Shown here in pieces: positions 15,463 to 24,423 of a stretch of DNA of 50,252 nt (its first letter is position 1; each line of letters begins with the position of its first letter). Under the pieces are notes generated by a model. It made no database searches. It saw only the letters and a program-made list of their open reading frames with translations, and had not been told where the DNA came from. The stretch is from Atopobiaceae bacterium UBA5363 (GTDB taxonomy: Bacteria; Actinomycetota; Coriobacteriia; Coriobacteriales; Atopobiaceae), in contig DHPN01000009.1 of NCBI GenBank assembly GCA_002407925.1, positions 75,674 through 125,925 of the forward strand. The letters run 5' to 3'. Both the position numbers and the translations under genes were made by a program.

Positions 15463-16503
15463 ATGGGCAAATACATCCTCAAGCGCGTTCTGCAGTTCAT
15501 CCCTGTGTTTTTAGGGGTAACACTAATCCTGTTTATCATGGAAAATGTGGTGCCGGGCGATCCAATCAAACTCATGGCAGGGGAAAAGAAGCTTGATCCA
15601 CAGACCGAGATCAACCTTCGTGCAAGCTTCCATCTGATTGAGACTGACACTGATGGCAATCCCATTTATGATGAGAATGGCAACACAATAGAAACTCCGT
15701 TAGTACAGCGCTATTTTTTATATCTCAACGGATTGCTCCATGGGGATTTGGGAGTTTCCTATCAAAGAAGTGGTCAATCAGTTTCTTCGATTATCGCGGC
15801 TAAGTATCCGTATACCGTGCGGCTGGCGATTGTTGCTATTATAATCGAGGCAATTGTCGGCATAGGAGCAGGTATACTTTCTGCCGTCAAACGAGGATCT
15901 TTTTGGGATATCCTCGTTACGCTCATTACGTCGCTTTTGGTGTCCATGCCTGCATTTTGGCTTGGTATGTTACTGCAGCTCTTCTTTGGCATACAGATGA
16001 AGAGATGGACAGGTGGTGCTTGGTATCTGCCCATATCTGGAGTTGGCAGCAAGTATTCGGAATTCCAACCATGGATGTACTATATCTTGCCAGCCCTCAC
16101 ACTCGCAGCTATCTCAACGGCCTATACAGCTCGTATCATGCGCTCTCAGCTGCTTGAAGTTATGAATCAAGACTACATCCGTACTGCTCGTGCAAAAGGC
16201 TTATCGCGACGTGCGACGATCTATCATCATGCCCTCAAGAATGCCTTAATTCCTGTCGTAACCTACATCGGCATGGACTTTGGCGCCATGCTTTCCGGCG
16301 CTATTTTGACCGAAACTGTCTTTAACTGGCCAGGAATTGGATATGAGACCTATCGTGCAATACAATCGCGTGATTGGCCTATCGTCTTGGGATCAGTCAC
16401 AGTGATTGTTTTGGTGGTCATGGTCATCAATCTTGTTGTCGACGTAAGCTATGCCTTCCTTGACCCGCGCATTCGATTTGGCGCGCCAAAAGATCAGGGT
16501 TAG
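15463..16503 (+). CDS. oppB: peptide ABC transporter permease OppB/DppB type
   Basis: A 346-residue inner-membrane permease. The N-terminal membrane segment (FIPVFLGVTLILFIMENVVPGDP) is the OppB/DppB hallmark. A long extracytoplasmic loop follows, then five further membrane segments. The cytoplasmic EAA loop that contacts the ATPases is in DYIRTARAKGLSRRATIYHHALKNA (about residues 238-262). It forms the heterodimeric channel with OppC. GGAGAGGAA lies ahead of the ATG. Ten bases separate it from oppC. Confidence 0.95.
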   Translation: MGKYILKRVLQFIPVFLGVTLILFIMENVVPGDPIKLMAGEKKLDPQTEINLRASFHLIETDTDGNPIYDENGNTIETPLVQRYFLYLNGLLHGDLGVSYQRSGQSVSSIIAAKYPYTVRLAIVAIIIEAIVGIGAGILSAVKRGSFWDILVTLITSLLVSMPAFWLGMLLQLFFGIQMKRWTGGAWYLPISGVGSKYSEFQPWMYYILPALTLAAISTAYTARIMRSQLLEVMNQDYIRTARAKGLSRRATIYHHALKNALIPVVTYIGMDFGAMLSGAILTETVFNWPGIGYETYRAIQSRDWPIVLGSVTVIVLVVMVINLVVDVSYAFLDPRIRFGAPKDQG

Positions 16504-16513
16504 GAGATAGAAT

Positions 16514-17500
16514 ATGGAAGAGAACAAAAACAACCTTCCTGAGGTGAACGCTATTTCTAAAGATGCTGAGCAGCCAGAAGGCAATAGTACAAATAGAGAT
16601 AGTAATGAGCCAGAGCACTCAAGTTCTGCGCCGACAAGGACGCTGTGGGGAGATGCATGGAGGCGCTTGCGCTCTAACAAACTTGCCGTGATTGCAAGCG
16701 TTTGGCTGCTTATCATCGTAGTGATTGCTCTTACCGCCGATCTTTGGGTGCCACAGCACTTTGGTAGTCCGACTGAGACTGATTCATCCACTATGACAAG
16801 TAACTCACGTCTGCCCCCCTCCTGGGAACATCCGTTTGGTACGGACACGTTGGGTCGTGACGTCTTTTGTCGTGTCATTTATGGGTCGCGTATATCGCTT
16901 TCGGTAGGGTTGCTTGCGACGGCTATCTCCACAGTCATTGGTCTCATTATGGGAGCGCTTGCCGCGTACTATGGAGGCATATGGGACACGATCATCATGA
17001 GGCTGGCCGACATCTTCTTAGCCTTCCCCTATATGCTCTTCGTGATCGTGATGCTCGCCGTTTTCGGTGGCGGCATACAAAACGTCTTCATTGCCATTGG
17101 CGTTCTTGGCTGGCCGTCGATCGCGCGTGTCTTTCGCTCGTCAATCCTGTCTATTAAGGAAAATGACTACGTCGATGCGGCGCGTGCAATGGGCGCCTCT
17201 GACTTTCGCATCATTACGCGGCATATCTTCCCCAACTCAGTTGCGTCGGTGGTTGTGTATGCCACGATGAACATCGGTGGCGCGATCTTGACGGAGGCTG
17301 CGCTCTCCTATTTGGGCATGGGCGTAACGCCTCCCAACCCATCATGGGGAATCTTAATCGAGGATGGGCAGCAGTACCTCTCTACGCAGCCGTGGCTCAT
17401 GTTGATGCCTGGCATCGCAATCCTTACGACGGTACTGGCATTCACGCTATTAGGTGATGGACTGCGCGACGCACTTGATGTCAAGATGAAGGACGCATGA
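16514..17500 (+). CDS. oppC: peptide ABC transporter permease OppC/DppC type
   Basis: A 328-residue permease. A hydrophilic, Asn/Ser/Glu-rich N-terminus of about 35 residues precedes the first membrane segment. The conserved HPFGTDTLGRDVFCRVIYGSR block after it is the OppC N-terminal signature. The EAA loop is in DYVDAARAMGASDFRIITRHIFPN, and the end contains PSWGILI and LLGDGLRDALD. It pairs with OppB. GGAGAT precedes the ATG. Its stop overlaps the region of the oppD start, so translation is coupled. Confidence 0.95.
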   Translation: MEENKNNLPEVNAISKDAEQPEGNSTNRDSNEPEHSSSAPTRTLWGDAWRRLRSNKLAVIASVWLLIIVVIALTADLWVPQHFGSPTETDSSTMTSNSRLPPSWEHPFGTDTLGRDVFCRVIYGSRISLSVGLLATAISTVIGLIMGALAAYYGGIWDTIIMRLADIFLAFPYMLFVIVMLAVFGGGIQNVFIAIGVLGWPSIARVFRSSILSIKENDYVDAARAMGASDFRIITRHIFPNSVASVVVYATMNIGGAILTEAALSYLGMGVTPPNPSWGILIEDGQQYLSTQPWLMLMPGIAILTTVLAFTLLGDGLRDALDVKMKDA

Positions 17501-17501
17501 T

Positions 17502-18602
17502 ATGGCTAGAAGGAAAAAAGCCTTAGGAAAGCCAGGAAAAGATCTGAAGGACCAACCTGTGCCGGAAGGGCAGCACCTCCTCGAGGTTGATGGCCTCAAG
17601 ATGTATTTTCACACGCTTGATGGCGTTGTGAAGGCCGTTGACGGTGTGAGCTATACCCTTGATCGCGGAGAGACCCTTGGCGTCGTCGGCGAATCTGGAT
17701 CAGGTAAGTCGGTCACGCAGCTCACGATCATGGGCCTTGTCGACATGCCCCCCGGCAAGATCGAGGGCGGCGATGTCCGCTACCATGGCCAGTCTTTGCT
17801 CAATATGAGCGAGCAGCAGATGCAACACATCCGAGGCAATGATATTGCGATGATATTTCAAGACCCGATGACCTCACTCAACCCGGTGTACACGATTGGT
17901 CGCCAGTTGGGAGAGGGGCTACGCCTGCATCGAGGCTACACGAAGGAGCAGGCGCTCAAGCGCTCCATTGAGCTTCTCGACATGGTGGGGATACCCAATG
18001 CAGAGCAACGGGTGAAGGACTATCCGCACGAGTTTTCCGGTGGCATGAGGCAGCGTGTAATGATTGCCATGGCCCTTGCCTGTGATCCTGACATTTTGAT
18101 CGCGGACGAGCCGACCACGGCCCTAGACGTGACCATCCAGGCCCAAATTATCGAGCTCATGCAAGAGATGCAGCAGAAAAATGGCAATGCCATCATCATG
18201 ATCACCCATGATTTGGGCGTCGTGGCTGACGTGGCTGACAAGATCCTCGTCATGTATGCGGGCTGCCCAGTGGAGTTCGGTACGGCTGATGAGATCTTCT
18301 ATGAGTCGATGCATCCCTATACATGGGGCCTTATTCGTTCGATCCCTGACCCTGTTGTCGACCAGAAGCGTCCGTTGACGCCCATCCAAGGCAATCCGCC
18401 TTCTCTTGTGAACGTGCCGAAGGGCTGCTCGTTCTCTCCGCGCTGCCCTTATGCCACAGACCTGTGTCGTCAGGAGAAGCCTGAGATGTACACAGCGCCG
18501 ACAGGGCATTATGCTCGATGCCACTATGCGAGCGATCCTCTTTTCGTTCAGAAGAACGCCCCAGCCAATTCTCGTACACACAAGAAGGGCGGTGAGGCGT
18601 AG
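17502..18602 (+). CDS. oppD: peptide ABC transporter ATPase OppD type
   Basis: A 366-residue ATPase. It has a Walker A (GESGSGKSV), a Q-loop in MIFQDPMTSLNPV, the FSGGMRQRVMIAMAL signature, a Walker B (ILIADEPTTALDV) and a switch His in MITHDLG. The C-terminal oligopeptide/dipeptide extension has the Cys cluster CSFSPRCPYATDLCRQ with a later Cys, known in this family to hold an iron-sulfur cluster or metal. The ATG follows the oppC stop directly, and the TAG stop abuts the oppF ATG. With OppF it forms the ATP-hydrolysing pair. Confidence 0.95.
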   Translation: MARRKKALGKPGKDLKDQPVPEGQHLLEVDGLKMYFHTLDGVVKAVDGVSYTLDRGETLGVVGESGSGKSVTQLTIMGLVDMPPGKIEGGDVRYHGQSLLNMSEQQMQHIRGNDIAMIFQDPMTSLNPVYTIGRQLGEGLRLHRGYTKEQALKRSIELLDMVGIPNAEQRVKDYPHEFSGGMRQRVMIAMALACDPDILIADEPTTALDVTIQAQIIELMQEMQQKNGNAIIMITHDLGVVADVADKILVMYAGCPVEFGTADEIFYESMHPYTWGLIRSIPDPVVDQKRPLTPIQGNPPSLVNVPKGCSFSPRCPYATDLCRQEKPEMYTAPTGHYARCHYASDPLFVQKNAPANSRTHKKGGEA

Positions 18603-19646
18603 ATGACTGAGACCGCTCACGCTTCTCATGTCCCAGGAGCCCAGCCCCTGCTGCACGTTGAGCACCTGACAAAGGAATTCCCGGTTGAAGGTGGAGTTTT
18701 TTCTAGAAAAAAGAAACGCGTCCATGCAGTGGATGACATCAGCTTTGACATCTATCCCGGAGAGACATTTGGACTTGTTGGAGAGTCCGGCTGCGGCAAA
18801 TCTACAACAGGCCGTTGCATCATGCGTCTGACGCACCCTACCTCAGGCAAAGTCACCTTCAACGGCAAAAACGTCGGGAAGATGGACAAAAAAGAGCTAA
18901 AGGCGATGCGGCGTGAGATGCAGTTCATCTTCCAGGATCCCTATGCCTCGCTCAACCCGCGCATGACAATAGGCGAGATTATCTCCGAGCCACTTGTCAT
19001 CCATGGCATAATGCCTGATAAGAAGCAACGTATGGATACCGTGCGCCATCTCCTTGACGTTGTCGGACTTAATCCCGAGCATATCAACCGTTACCCACAT
19101 GAGTTTTCCGGCGGGCAGCGACAGCGTATCGGCATTGCCCGTGCCTTCGCCTTGAAGCCCAAGCTGATCATTTGCGACGAGCCGGTGTCGGCGCTTGATG
19201 TTTCGATACAAGCGCAAGTTCTGAATCTGCTTGACGAGCTTCAAGACGAATTTGGCACTGCCTATCTTTTCATTGCGCATGACCTGTCGGTGGTGCAGCA
19301 CATCTCTGATCGCGTCGCAGTTATGTACCTTGGAAACATGATGGAGACTGCTGATTGGAAGGAGCTTTACTCTGTTCCCTGCCATCCCTATACACAGTCT
19401 CTGCTTTCAGCAGTGCCTGTTCCTGACCCGGATATTCAGCACAATCGCAAGCGAATCATCCTAAAGGGGGACCCTCCCTCGCCGATTGACCCGCCTTCTG
19501 GATGCCGTTTTCATACGCGCTGCCCGATTGCCCAGGAGATCTGTTCCAAACAGCGGCCGGAGCTGCGCGACCTAGGGAAGGGGCATTTTTGCGCATGCCA
19601 CTTTGCCGCACCTAACCCGATCAAGGAAGGCTCTATCGAGCTTTGA
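18603..19646 (+). CDS. oppF: peptide ABC transporter ATPase OppF type
   Basis: A 347-residue ATPase. It has a Walker A (GESGCGKSTTG), a Q-loop in FIFQDPYASLNPRM, the FSGGQRQRIGIARAFAL signature, a Walker B (LIICDEPVSALDVSI) and a switch His in FIAHDLSV. The C-terminal oligo_HPY region includes GDPPSPIDPPSGCRFHTRCP. Its ATG abuts the oppD stop codon, the tightest possible coupling. It ends the opp operon; a hairpin terminator follows within 30 bases. Confidence 0.95.
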   Translation: MTETAHASHVPGAQPLLHVEHLTKEFPVEGGVFSRKKKRVHAVDDISFDIYPGETFGLVGESGCGKSTTGRCIMRLTHPTSGKVTFNGKNVGKMDKKELKAMRREMQFIFQDPYASLNPRMTIGEIISEPLVIHGIMPDKKQRMDTVRHLLDVVGLNPEHINRYPHEFSGGQRQRIGIARAFALKPKLIICDEPVSALDVSIQAQVLNLLDELQDEFGTAYLFIAHDLSVVQHISDRVAVMYLGNMMETADWKELYSVPCHPYTQSLLSAVPVPDPDIQHNRKRIILKGDPPSPIDPPSGCRFHTRCPIAQEICSKQRPELRDLGKGHFCACHFAAPNPIKEGSIEL

Positions 19647-19675
19647 TCCTTTTCGCGAGGGATAAGACATATGGG

Positions 19676-19711
19676 AAGATCTTGGGATGGGCAAAGCTCC
19701 CAAGATCTTTC
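19676..19711 (+). terminator. hairpin terminator of the opp operon
   Basis: AAGATCTTGGGA and TCCCAAGATCTT form a perfect 12-base stem around a 10-base loop, followed by a short T-run. The stem is strong enough to end transcription despite the weak T-tract. Confidence 0.7.
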
Positions 19712-19776
19712 TGTGCGCAGCTGAGCGATGATGAGCTGCTTTTGAAGGACTTCTTTTGACGTTTGAGGGAAAACAC

Positions 19777-20259
19777 ATGCGCGTTACAATTTACACGGAT
19801 GGCTCAAGCAGAGGAAATCCTGGGCCCGGCGGATACGGGGTGGTGCTTCTTTATGTGGATGTGCAAGGAACGGAGCACCGAAGGGAGCTCTCTGCAGGCT
19901 ATAGGCAAACAACTAACAATCGTATGGAGCTGATGGGCGCGATTGCAGCTTTGGAGGCCCTCAAGTGCCCTTGCGAGGTGGAACTTCACTCTGATTCGAA
20001 GTACCTCGTTGAGGCATTCAACCAGGGGTGGGTACAGAATTGGGTGAGACACGACTGGAAAACGGCCGCGAGAAAGCCTGTGAAGAATCCAGATCTTTGG
20101 CGACGCCTGCTCCGTGCCATGAAGCCTCATCGTGTTTCTTATATTTGGGTCAAGGGCCACGCAGGAGCTCAACTCAATGAGCGCTGCGATGAGCTTGCCA
20201 CTTCAGCGGCGGATGCTGGAAGCGACGCCCTACTAGATGACGATGGATTTGCAAGCTGA
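19777..20259 (+). CDS. rnhA: ribonuclease HI
   Basis: A 160-residue RNase H type 1 that cuts the RNA strand of RNA-DNA hybrids. The four carboxylates of the two-metal site are visible: D8 in YTDGSSRGNPG, E51 in NNRMELMGA, D73 in HSDSKYL, and D138 in ERCDELA, with the loop H128 in KGHAG. The basic segment around W94-R100 matches the handle region of the E. coli enzyme. GAGGGA precedes the ATG at 19777; a TTG at 19756 is unlikely. It converges on the HAD gene with only seven bases between stops. Confidence 0.95.
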   Translation: MRVTIYTDGSSRGNPGPGGYGVVLLYVDVQGTEHRRELSAGYRQTTNNRMELMGAIAALEALKCPCEVELHSDSKYLVEAFNQGWVQNWVRHDWKTAARKPVKNPDLWRRLLRAMKPHRVSYIWVKGHAGAQLNERCDELATSAADAGSDALLDDDGFAS

Positions 20260-20266
20260 GCGTCTC

Positions 20267-21004
20267 TCAGCGGCTCTGCTCGTTGACAGCATCGATTATC
20301 AGCGGAAGGTCAGCGGCAAGACGCTCTGGCTTGCCGCGCCAGAAAGCACGCCTTGGCCGTGCATGTCCCACATAGAGAGTATGCATGCCAATGTCTGGCC
20401 GTGGGAAGTCACGCGTTGCGTCATTGCCCACCATAAGACATTCGCGCGGCTCGAAGCCTAGCTTTGTGATGAAGTCTTGGTAGTAGACGGCAGATGGTTT
20501 GCAACGACGTGAGTTATTGATGGTCGTTATGGCCTCGAAGTCCCGTTCTGACACATCTGCCCATCGCATTCGCATGCGATCGACGTCGAGGCTGAAGACT
20601 GGATTTGACGCCAAGGCACAGACCAGTCCGAGCTCATGGACTTTTTCCACAGCTTGGGGCATGCCCCTACGGGGAGCGGCTTGCACGATTCCCTTGCCGT
20701 AGCTTGGCAAAACCGTGCGCTCAAAACAGCTGATGGTCTGCGAGATAAGAGGATCGCTTAAAGGGATGCCCGTGCGCCGGTAGAAGCATGCGCAAAAAAG
20801 ATCATAGTTGGTCAGGTCGTCTTTTCGCTTCTGCGAGTCTATTGCTAGGTACGCTTGCAGCAAAGCTGGTTGCAACATCGGGGCAGGAGTGCGGTCGATA
20901 AGCCCTAAGATGCCAGAGAGTCCCAATATGTAGCGGCCGAGGAACGCTGTAAGGTTAATGTCGAGCAGCGTGTCGTCTAGGTCGAAAAGTACGGCCTTGA
21001 TCAT
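20267..21004 (-). CDS. HAD-family hydrolase
   Basis: A 245-residue HAD phosphatase. Motif I is LFDLDDTLLD (D8, D10), motif II is ALASNP, the motif III lysine is in RRCKPSAVYYQ, and motif IV is MVGNDATRDF. A mainly helical cap (residues 17-130) holds unusual hydrophobic stretches (YILGLSGILGLI). The late GMHTLYVGHA segment resembles HAD proteins of the YjjG/phosphoserine group. The substrate is unknown. It is divergent from rpsA across a 228-base gap that holds the rpsA leader. Confidence 0.85.
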   Translation of the reverse strand: MIKAVLFDLDDTLLDINLTAFLGRYILGLSGILGLIDRTPAPMLQPALLQAYLAIDSQKRKDDLTNYDLFCACFYRRTGIPLSDPLISQTISCFERTVLPSYGKGIVQAAPRRGMPQAVEKVHELGLVCALASNPVFSLDVDRMRMRWADVSERDFEAITTINNSRRCKPSAVYYQDFITKLGFEPRECLMVGNDATRDFPRPDIGMHTLYVGHARPRRAFWRGKPERLAADLPLIIDAVNEQSR

Positions 21005-21060
21005 TCGTCGGCCCCTTTCGAAAAAAGTGCCAAAAAAACCATGATTTAACGTTAGATAGC

Positions 21061-21090
21061 TTGAAATCTACCCACGTTACAAGGTACTCT
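21061..21090 (+). promoter_or_regulatory. candidate promoter for rpsA
   Basis: TTGAAA and TACTCT lie 18 bases apart. It would give an untranslated leader of roughly 135 bases. Confidence 0.3.
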
Positions 21091-21126
21091 ACATCGTGCA
21101 TGAGTTTTATGCGCACCGTATCTGTT

Positions 21127-21225
21127 GGCCCCCGAGAGCATGTAAGTTTCCCATAAGCGTTTGGGCTAATCCCAAGGCGCCCAGGCAGCGATCATAGCGA
21201 TCGGGGCCCCGTTGTTTGAAAGGGG
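21127..21225 (+). promoter_or_regulatory. structured rpsA leader, possible autoregulatory element
   Basis: A hairpin with nine paired positions and one bulge (21157-21165 with 21171-21180, core TTGGG-ctaat-CCCAA) lies inside a possible long-range stem between GGCCCCCGA (21127-21135) and TCGGGGCC (21201-21208). The CCCC at 21207-21210 can alternatively pair with the GGGG (21222-21225) of the ribosome binding site. The two pairings compete, as in a translational switch. S1 is known to repress its own translation in other bacteria; that this leader does so is inference. Confidence 0.35.
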
Positions 21226-21232
21226 TCCACCT

Positions 21233-22444
21233 TTGAGTGAGATTCAAAACTCGTCCGTCTTTGCGTTGGATGATGTATCCGATGAGGAGATGAACAAGCT
21301 CATCGACGGTACGATCACTGCCTTTGACGAGGGCGACTTGGTGACAGGCACTGTCGTCAAGATCGAGCACGACGAGGTTCTGCTTGATATCGGCTTTAAG
21401 TCGGAAGGCGTCATTCCGGTTCGCGAACTTTCGATCCGCAAAGACGTTGATCCCTCTGAGGTCGTTCACCTCGGCGATAAGATCGAAGCCCTCGTACTTC
21501 AAAAGGAAGACAAAGAAGGACGTCTCATCCTATCGAAAAAGCGTGCTGAATACGAGCGCGCTTGGAATCGTGTCGAAGAGAAGTTCAAGGCTGGCGAAAA
21601 CGTCGAGGGAGAGGTTATCGAAGTCGTCAAGGGCGGCTTGATCCTTGACATTGGACTTCGCGGATTTCTGCCTGCCTCGCTTGTTGACCTCCGTCGCGTG
21701 AAGGATCTCAATGCGTTCCTCGGGACGCGCATAGAGGCTCGTGTCATTGAGATGGATCGCAACCGCAACAACGTGGTGCTTTCTCGTCGTGTTGTACTCG
21801 AGGAGGCTCGTAAGGCTGAGCGTGCCGAGATTCTCTCGAAGCTCAAGCCGGGCATGCGCCTGAAGGGCACGGTCTCCTCGATCGTCGACTTCGGTGCTTT
21901 TGTCGATCTCGGTGGCATTGATGGCCTGGTGCACATTTCTGAGCTTTCTTGGAACCATGTGAATCATCCCTCCGAAGTCGTCAAGGTTGGCCAGGAGATT
22001 GAGGTTCAAGTGCTTGATGTTGACCTGAACCGCGAGCGTATCAGCCTTGGTCTCAAGCAGACGACCGAGGACCCATGGCGTGTCCTTGTCAAGAAGTACC
22101 CTGTCGGCGCAATTGTCGAAGGCGTCGTTACCAAGCTCGTCTCCTTTGGTGCCTTTGTTGATTTGGGCGAGGGCGTTGAAGGCCTCGTGCATATTTCGGA
22201 AATGGCACGCCAGCATGTTGATCAGCCGAGCCAGGTGTGCAACGTGGGTGACAAAGTCCAAGTCAAGGTTATGGAAATTGACCTTGACCGTCGCCGTATC
22301 TCACTGTCTATGAAGTCTGCTGCTGAGACGCTTGGTTTCGACGTTCCCGTCAAGCCACTTGACAAGTCTGAAGAAGGCGAAGGGGTTGCTGAGGAGGAAG
22401 CACCGAAGCAAGCCGATATGAAACAGGAAGCTGACGAAAAGTAA
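21233..22444 (+). CDS. rpsA: 30S ribosomal protein S1
   Basis: A 403-residue protein with four S1 (OB-fold) RNA-binding repeats at about residues 34-103, 119-185, 206-274 and 291-361. Repeats three and four carry the classic VDFGAFVDL and VSFGAFVDL motifs followed by GLVHISE. The acidic, Glu/Lys-rich C-terminal tail is typical of actinobacterial S1, which has four repeats rather than the six of E. coli. S1 helps the ribosome hold mRNA. I chose the TTG at 21233 because AAAGGGG lies seven bases upstream; a TTG at 21212 has no such site. A strong terminator follows. Confidence 0.95.
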   Translation: MSEIQNSSVFALDDVSDEEMNKLIDGTITAFDEGDLVTGTVVKIEHDEVLLDIGFKSEGVIPVRELSIRKDVDPSEVVHLGDKIEALVLQKEDKEGRLILSKKRAEYERAWNRVEEKFKAGENVEGEVIEVVKGGLILDIGLRGFLPASLVDLRRVKDLNAFLGTRIEARVIEMDRNRNNVVLSRRVVLEEARKAERAEILSKLKPGMRLKGTVSSIVDFGAFVDLGGIDGLVHISELSWNHVNHPSEVVKVGQEIEVQVLDVDLNRERISLGLKQTTEDPWRVLVKKYPVGAIVEGVVTKLVSFGAFVDLGEGVEGLVHISEMARQHVDQPSQVCNVGDKVQVKVMEIDLDRRRISLSMKSAAETLGFDVPVKPLDKSEEGEGVAEEEAPKQADMKQEADEK

Positions 22445-22462
22445 TCTCTTCTGGCAATGATG

Positions 22463-22494
22463 AAGGGGCGGAGTCGATGGCTTCGCCCTTTTTT
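22463..22494 (+). terminator. rho-independent terminator of rpsA
   Basis: AAGGGGCGGAG, a seven-base loop, then CTTCGCCCTTT: an 11-base stem with two wobble pairs, followed by a run of T. Confidence 0.88.
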
Positions 22495-22645
22495 GTTAGC
22501 GGTGCATATGTCCTAGGCTTGGTGCATCTAATATGTGCGTGTTCATGCTTATGCGAACAAAGCATATATAGTTTATAGACATAAGTATGAGTGAAGATGA
22601 CGAAGCGCATAACGCGTGGAAAATTGAAGAAGGTGAAGAGGAGCT

Positions 22646-23524
22646 ATGGCGGAGGCATATGAGCATGAGCACGGCTTTGACAACCTTGCTGACGCGGCAG
22701 GGTCCTGTTCATGTGCGACCTCTTGCCACTCTTTGCATGAACAGACAGCGCCCCTGTACTCTTCTTTCCTCGAAGGAACTCCCTCTGAGCGTCCACTCAT
22801 TTGCATAACGCCTCGCTGGATGCCCGGGCGTGATCAATTTTGTGCAAGTGAGTCAGTAGGGGATGTTGAGATGGAGGCCATCATCGCAGCTGGCGGAATG
22901 CCGGTCATGATGCCCCTTACCAAAGACAAGGGATTGATACGAGCCTATATAGAGATGTGTGATGGATTTACCTTGCCGGGAGGGCACAGTGTCGACCCTC
23001 GGCGTTGGGGAGCTGTGCCTTGTCCACACGATGAGTTGGCTCCCAGGCGTGATGAGCTCGAGTTTCCCCTTGTTGAAGGCGTTCTTGCTGCAGACAAGCC
23101 ACTGCTGGCCATTTGCCGTGGCGCTCAGCTACTCGATGTTGTCTGCGGGGGAGATATCTGCCAGTGCTTATATGATCTCCCGCCGCGGGAGGGAATGGCC
23201 CACTGGCGCCATGCCGTGATACTTGATCGCCCGGCGCATCCTGTCGAAGTGATCTCTGGCACCTTGCTCTCGCACATCATGTCTGACAAAAAGCTCATCC
23301 AAACCAACTCAAGCCATCATGAGTGTGTGAAAAATTTAGGCAGGGACCTTATTGTCTCAGGCTATGCAACCGACGGTATCATTGAAGCCATCGAGATGCC
23401 AAAGAAGCATTTTGTACTTGGTGTGCAATGGCACCCCGAATACACATGGCAGACGGTCAAGACAGACTTTTCCTTGTGGCGCTCGTTTGTTGAGGCTGCG
23501 CGCATGACCAGAGGTGGGCAGTGA
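22646..23524 (+). CDS. class I glutamine amidotransferase-like hydrolase (peptidase C26)
   Basis: A 292-residue hydrolase of the gamma-glutamyl hydrolase/PuuD type. The nucleophile elbow is AICRGAQLLDVV (C157), and the partner residues are in GVQWHPEYT (H263, E265). LPGGHSVDPRRWG and IQTNSSHHECV are family landmarks. PuuD cleaves gamma-glutamyl-GABA; gamma-glutamyl peptides are the expected class of substrate, the exact one unknown. The first 48 residues are not part of the family fold and hold a Cys/His cluster (CSCATSCHSLH). GAAGAGGAG precedes the ATG. The stop overlaps the coaE start, so the two are coupled. A second, related gene lies at 28.5 kb. Confidence 0.88.
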   Translation: MAEAYEHEHGFDNLADAAGSCSCATSCHSLHEQTAPLYSSFLEGTPSERPLICITPRWMPGRDQFCASESVGDVEMEAIIAAGGMPVMMPLTKDKGLIRAYIEMCDGFTLPGGHSVDPRRWGAVPCPHDELAPRRDELEFPLVEGVLAADKPLLAICRGAQLLDVVCGGDICQCLYDLPPREGMAHWRHAVILDRPAHPVEVISGTLLSHIMSDKKLIQTNSSHHECVKNLGRDLIVSGYATDGIIEAIEMPKKHFVLGVQWHPEYTWQTVKTDFSLWRSFVEAARMTRGGQ

Positions 23525-24165
23525 TGCGCGTTGTCTATGTGATTGGTGGCATTGCCTCAGGGAAGTCAAGTGTCACGCGCCTTATCGAGAAAAAGGGTGC
23601 CGTCCGCATAGACCTTGACGAGGTTTCTCGTGACGTCTTGGCTCCTGAGTCTTCTTTGGTACGTAGAGTCGCAGCTGTATTCGGGGAAGATCTTGTAGAT
23701 GAGACGTCCGGCATCCTTGACAGGCCAGCACTTGCGCAAAGAGCTTTTTCTGACCCTGAAAAGACCGCACAGCTTGAAGCGCTTGAGCTGCCTGCTATAA
23801 GGGCAGAGTTTAAGAGACGCATTGATGCCTTGCGAGCACAGCGACCAGAACCTGTATGCTGTGTCGTGGAAGTGCCGCTGCCTGATCGTATGGGTCCTCT
23901 CCTTGGCATGGCTGACGAGATACTTGAGGTCAGCTGCCCCTATGCACAACGGCGCGCAAGGGCGCGTCTACGAGGCATGGACATCAGTGACTTTGACAGG
24001 CGCGCCCAGCGCCAGCTCTCTGATGGGGGGCTGTCAGCGCTTGCCGATGAGCGCATCGATAACACTGGGACTCAGCAAGAGCTCGAGGCGCAAGTCGATG
24101 CCTGGTGGGACAAGCAAGGCTTTTCGGGTGCTGGCACTGCAGAAGAGGGCTCAGAAAAGGGCTAA
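23524..24165 (+). CDS. coaE: dephospho-CoA kinase
   Basis: A 213-residue kinase that phosphorylates dephospho-CoA in the last step of CoA synthesis. The P-loop is GGIASGKSS (residues 8-16). The substrate-binding DLDEVSRDVLAP segment and the VVEVPL motif (usually V-D-V-P-L in the family) are present, as is the RARARLRGMD lid. GAGGTGGG lies five bases before the ATG at 23524; a GTG at 23521 is less well spaced. Its ATG overlaps the C26 stop codon. The order rpsA - coaE - uvrB is conserved across Actinobacteria, which supports the call. Confidence 0.9.
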   Translation: MRVVYVIGGIASGKSSVTRLIEKKGAVRIDLDEVSRDVLAPESSLVRRVAAVFGEDLVDETSGILDRPALAQRAFSDPEKTAQLEALELPAIRAEFKRRIDALRAQRPEPVCCVVEVPLPDRMGPLLGMADEILEVSCPYAQRRARARLRGMDISDFDRRAQRQLSDGGLSALADERIDNTGTQQELEAQVDAWWDKQGFSGAGTAEEGSEKG

Positions 24166-24222
24166 TGCAAATAATCTCCCTCAGAAGTGCCTATTTAGTC
24201 TATTTATATCCTAGTAAAATAA

Positions 24223-24231
24223 TGGTATTAT
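24223..24231 (+). promoter_or_regulatory. extended -10 promoter for the amino-acid transport genes
   Basis: TGGTATTAT matches the extended -10 form (TG-n-TATTAT) in an A/T-rich stretch. The -35 region (TTTATA at 24203) is weak. Transcription from about 24238 would give a leader of nearly 190 bases. Its last part can form two small hairpins (around 24356-24371 and 24374-24385). I see no known riboswitch in it. Confidence 0.4.
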
Positions 24232-24423
24232 AACTTCGCGCGGCAAACCAGGCCTTTTGCAGAGAAGGAATTTTTGAAAAAAAGCTTGAAAAAGTAAAGA
24301 CGAGGTTACGAAAGGTAGAGCTCATTGTGTTGTTATTTGTGAAACGGGTAGGGTGTGGCCATCGGGGATGCCGGCGTAGGCGCCCAACAAACTATGAATG
24401 ATGTATGAGAAAGGACGTTGAAC

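Noticed and set aside
21203..21210. GGGGCCCC palindrome as a restriction or protein site of its own.
   Set aside because: It is better explained as part of the rpsA leader pairings.
22587..22808. A 73-codon acidic frame ahead of and overlapping the first C26 gene.
   Set aside because: It has no ribosome site, overlaps the real gene over most of its length and loses protein-like character there.
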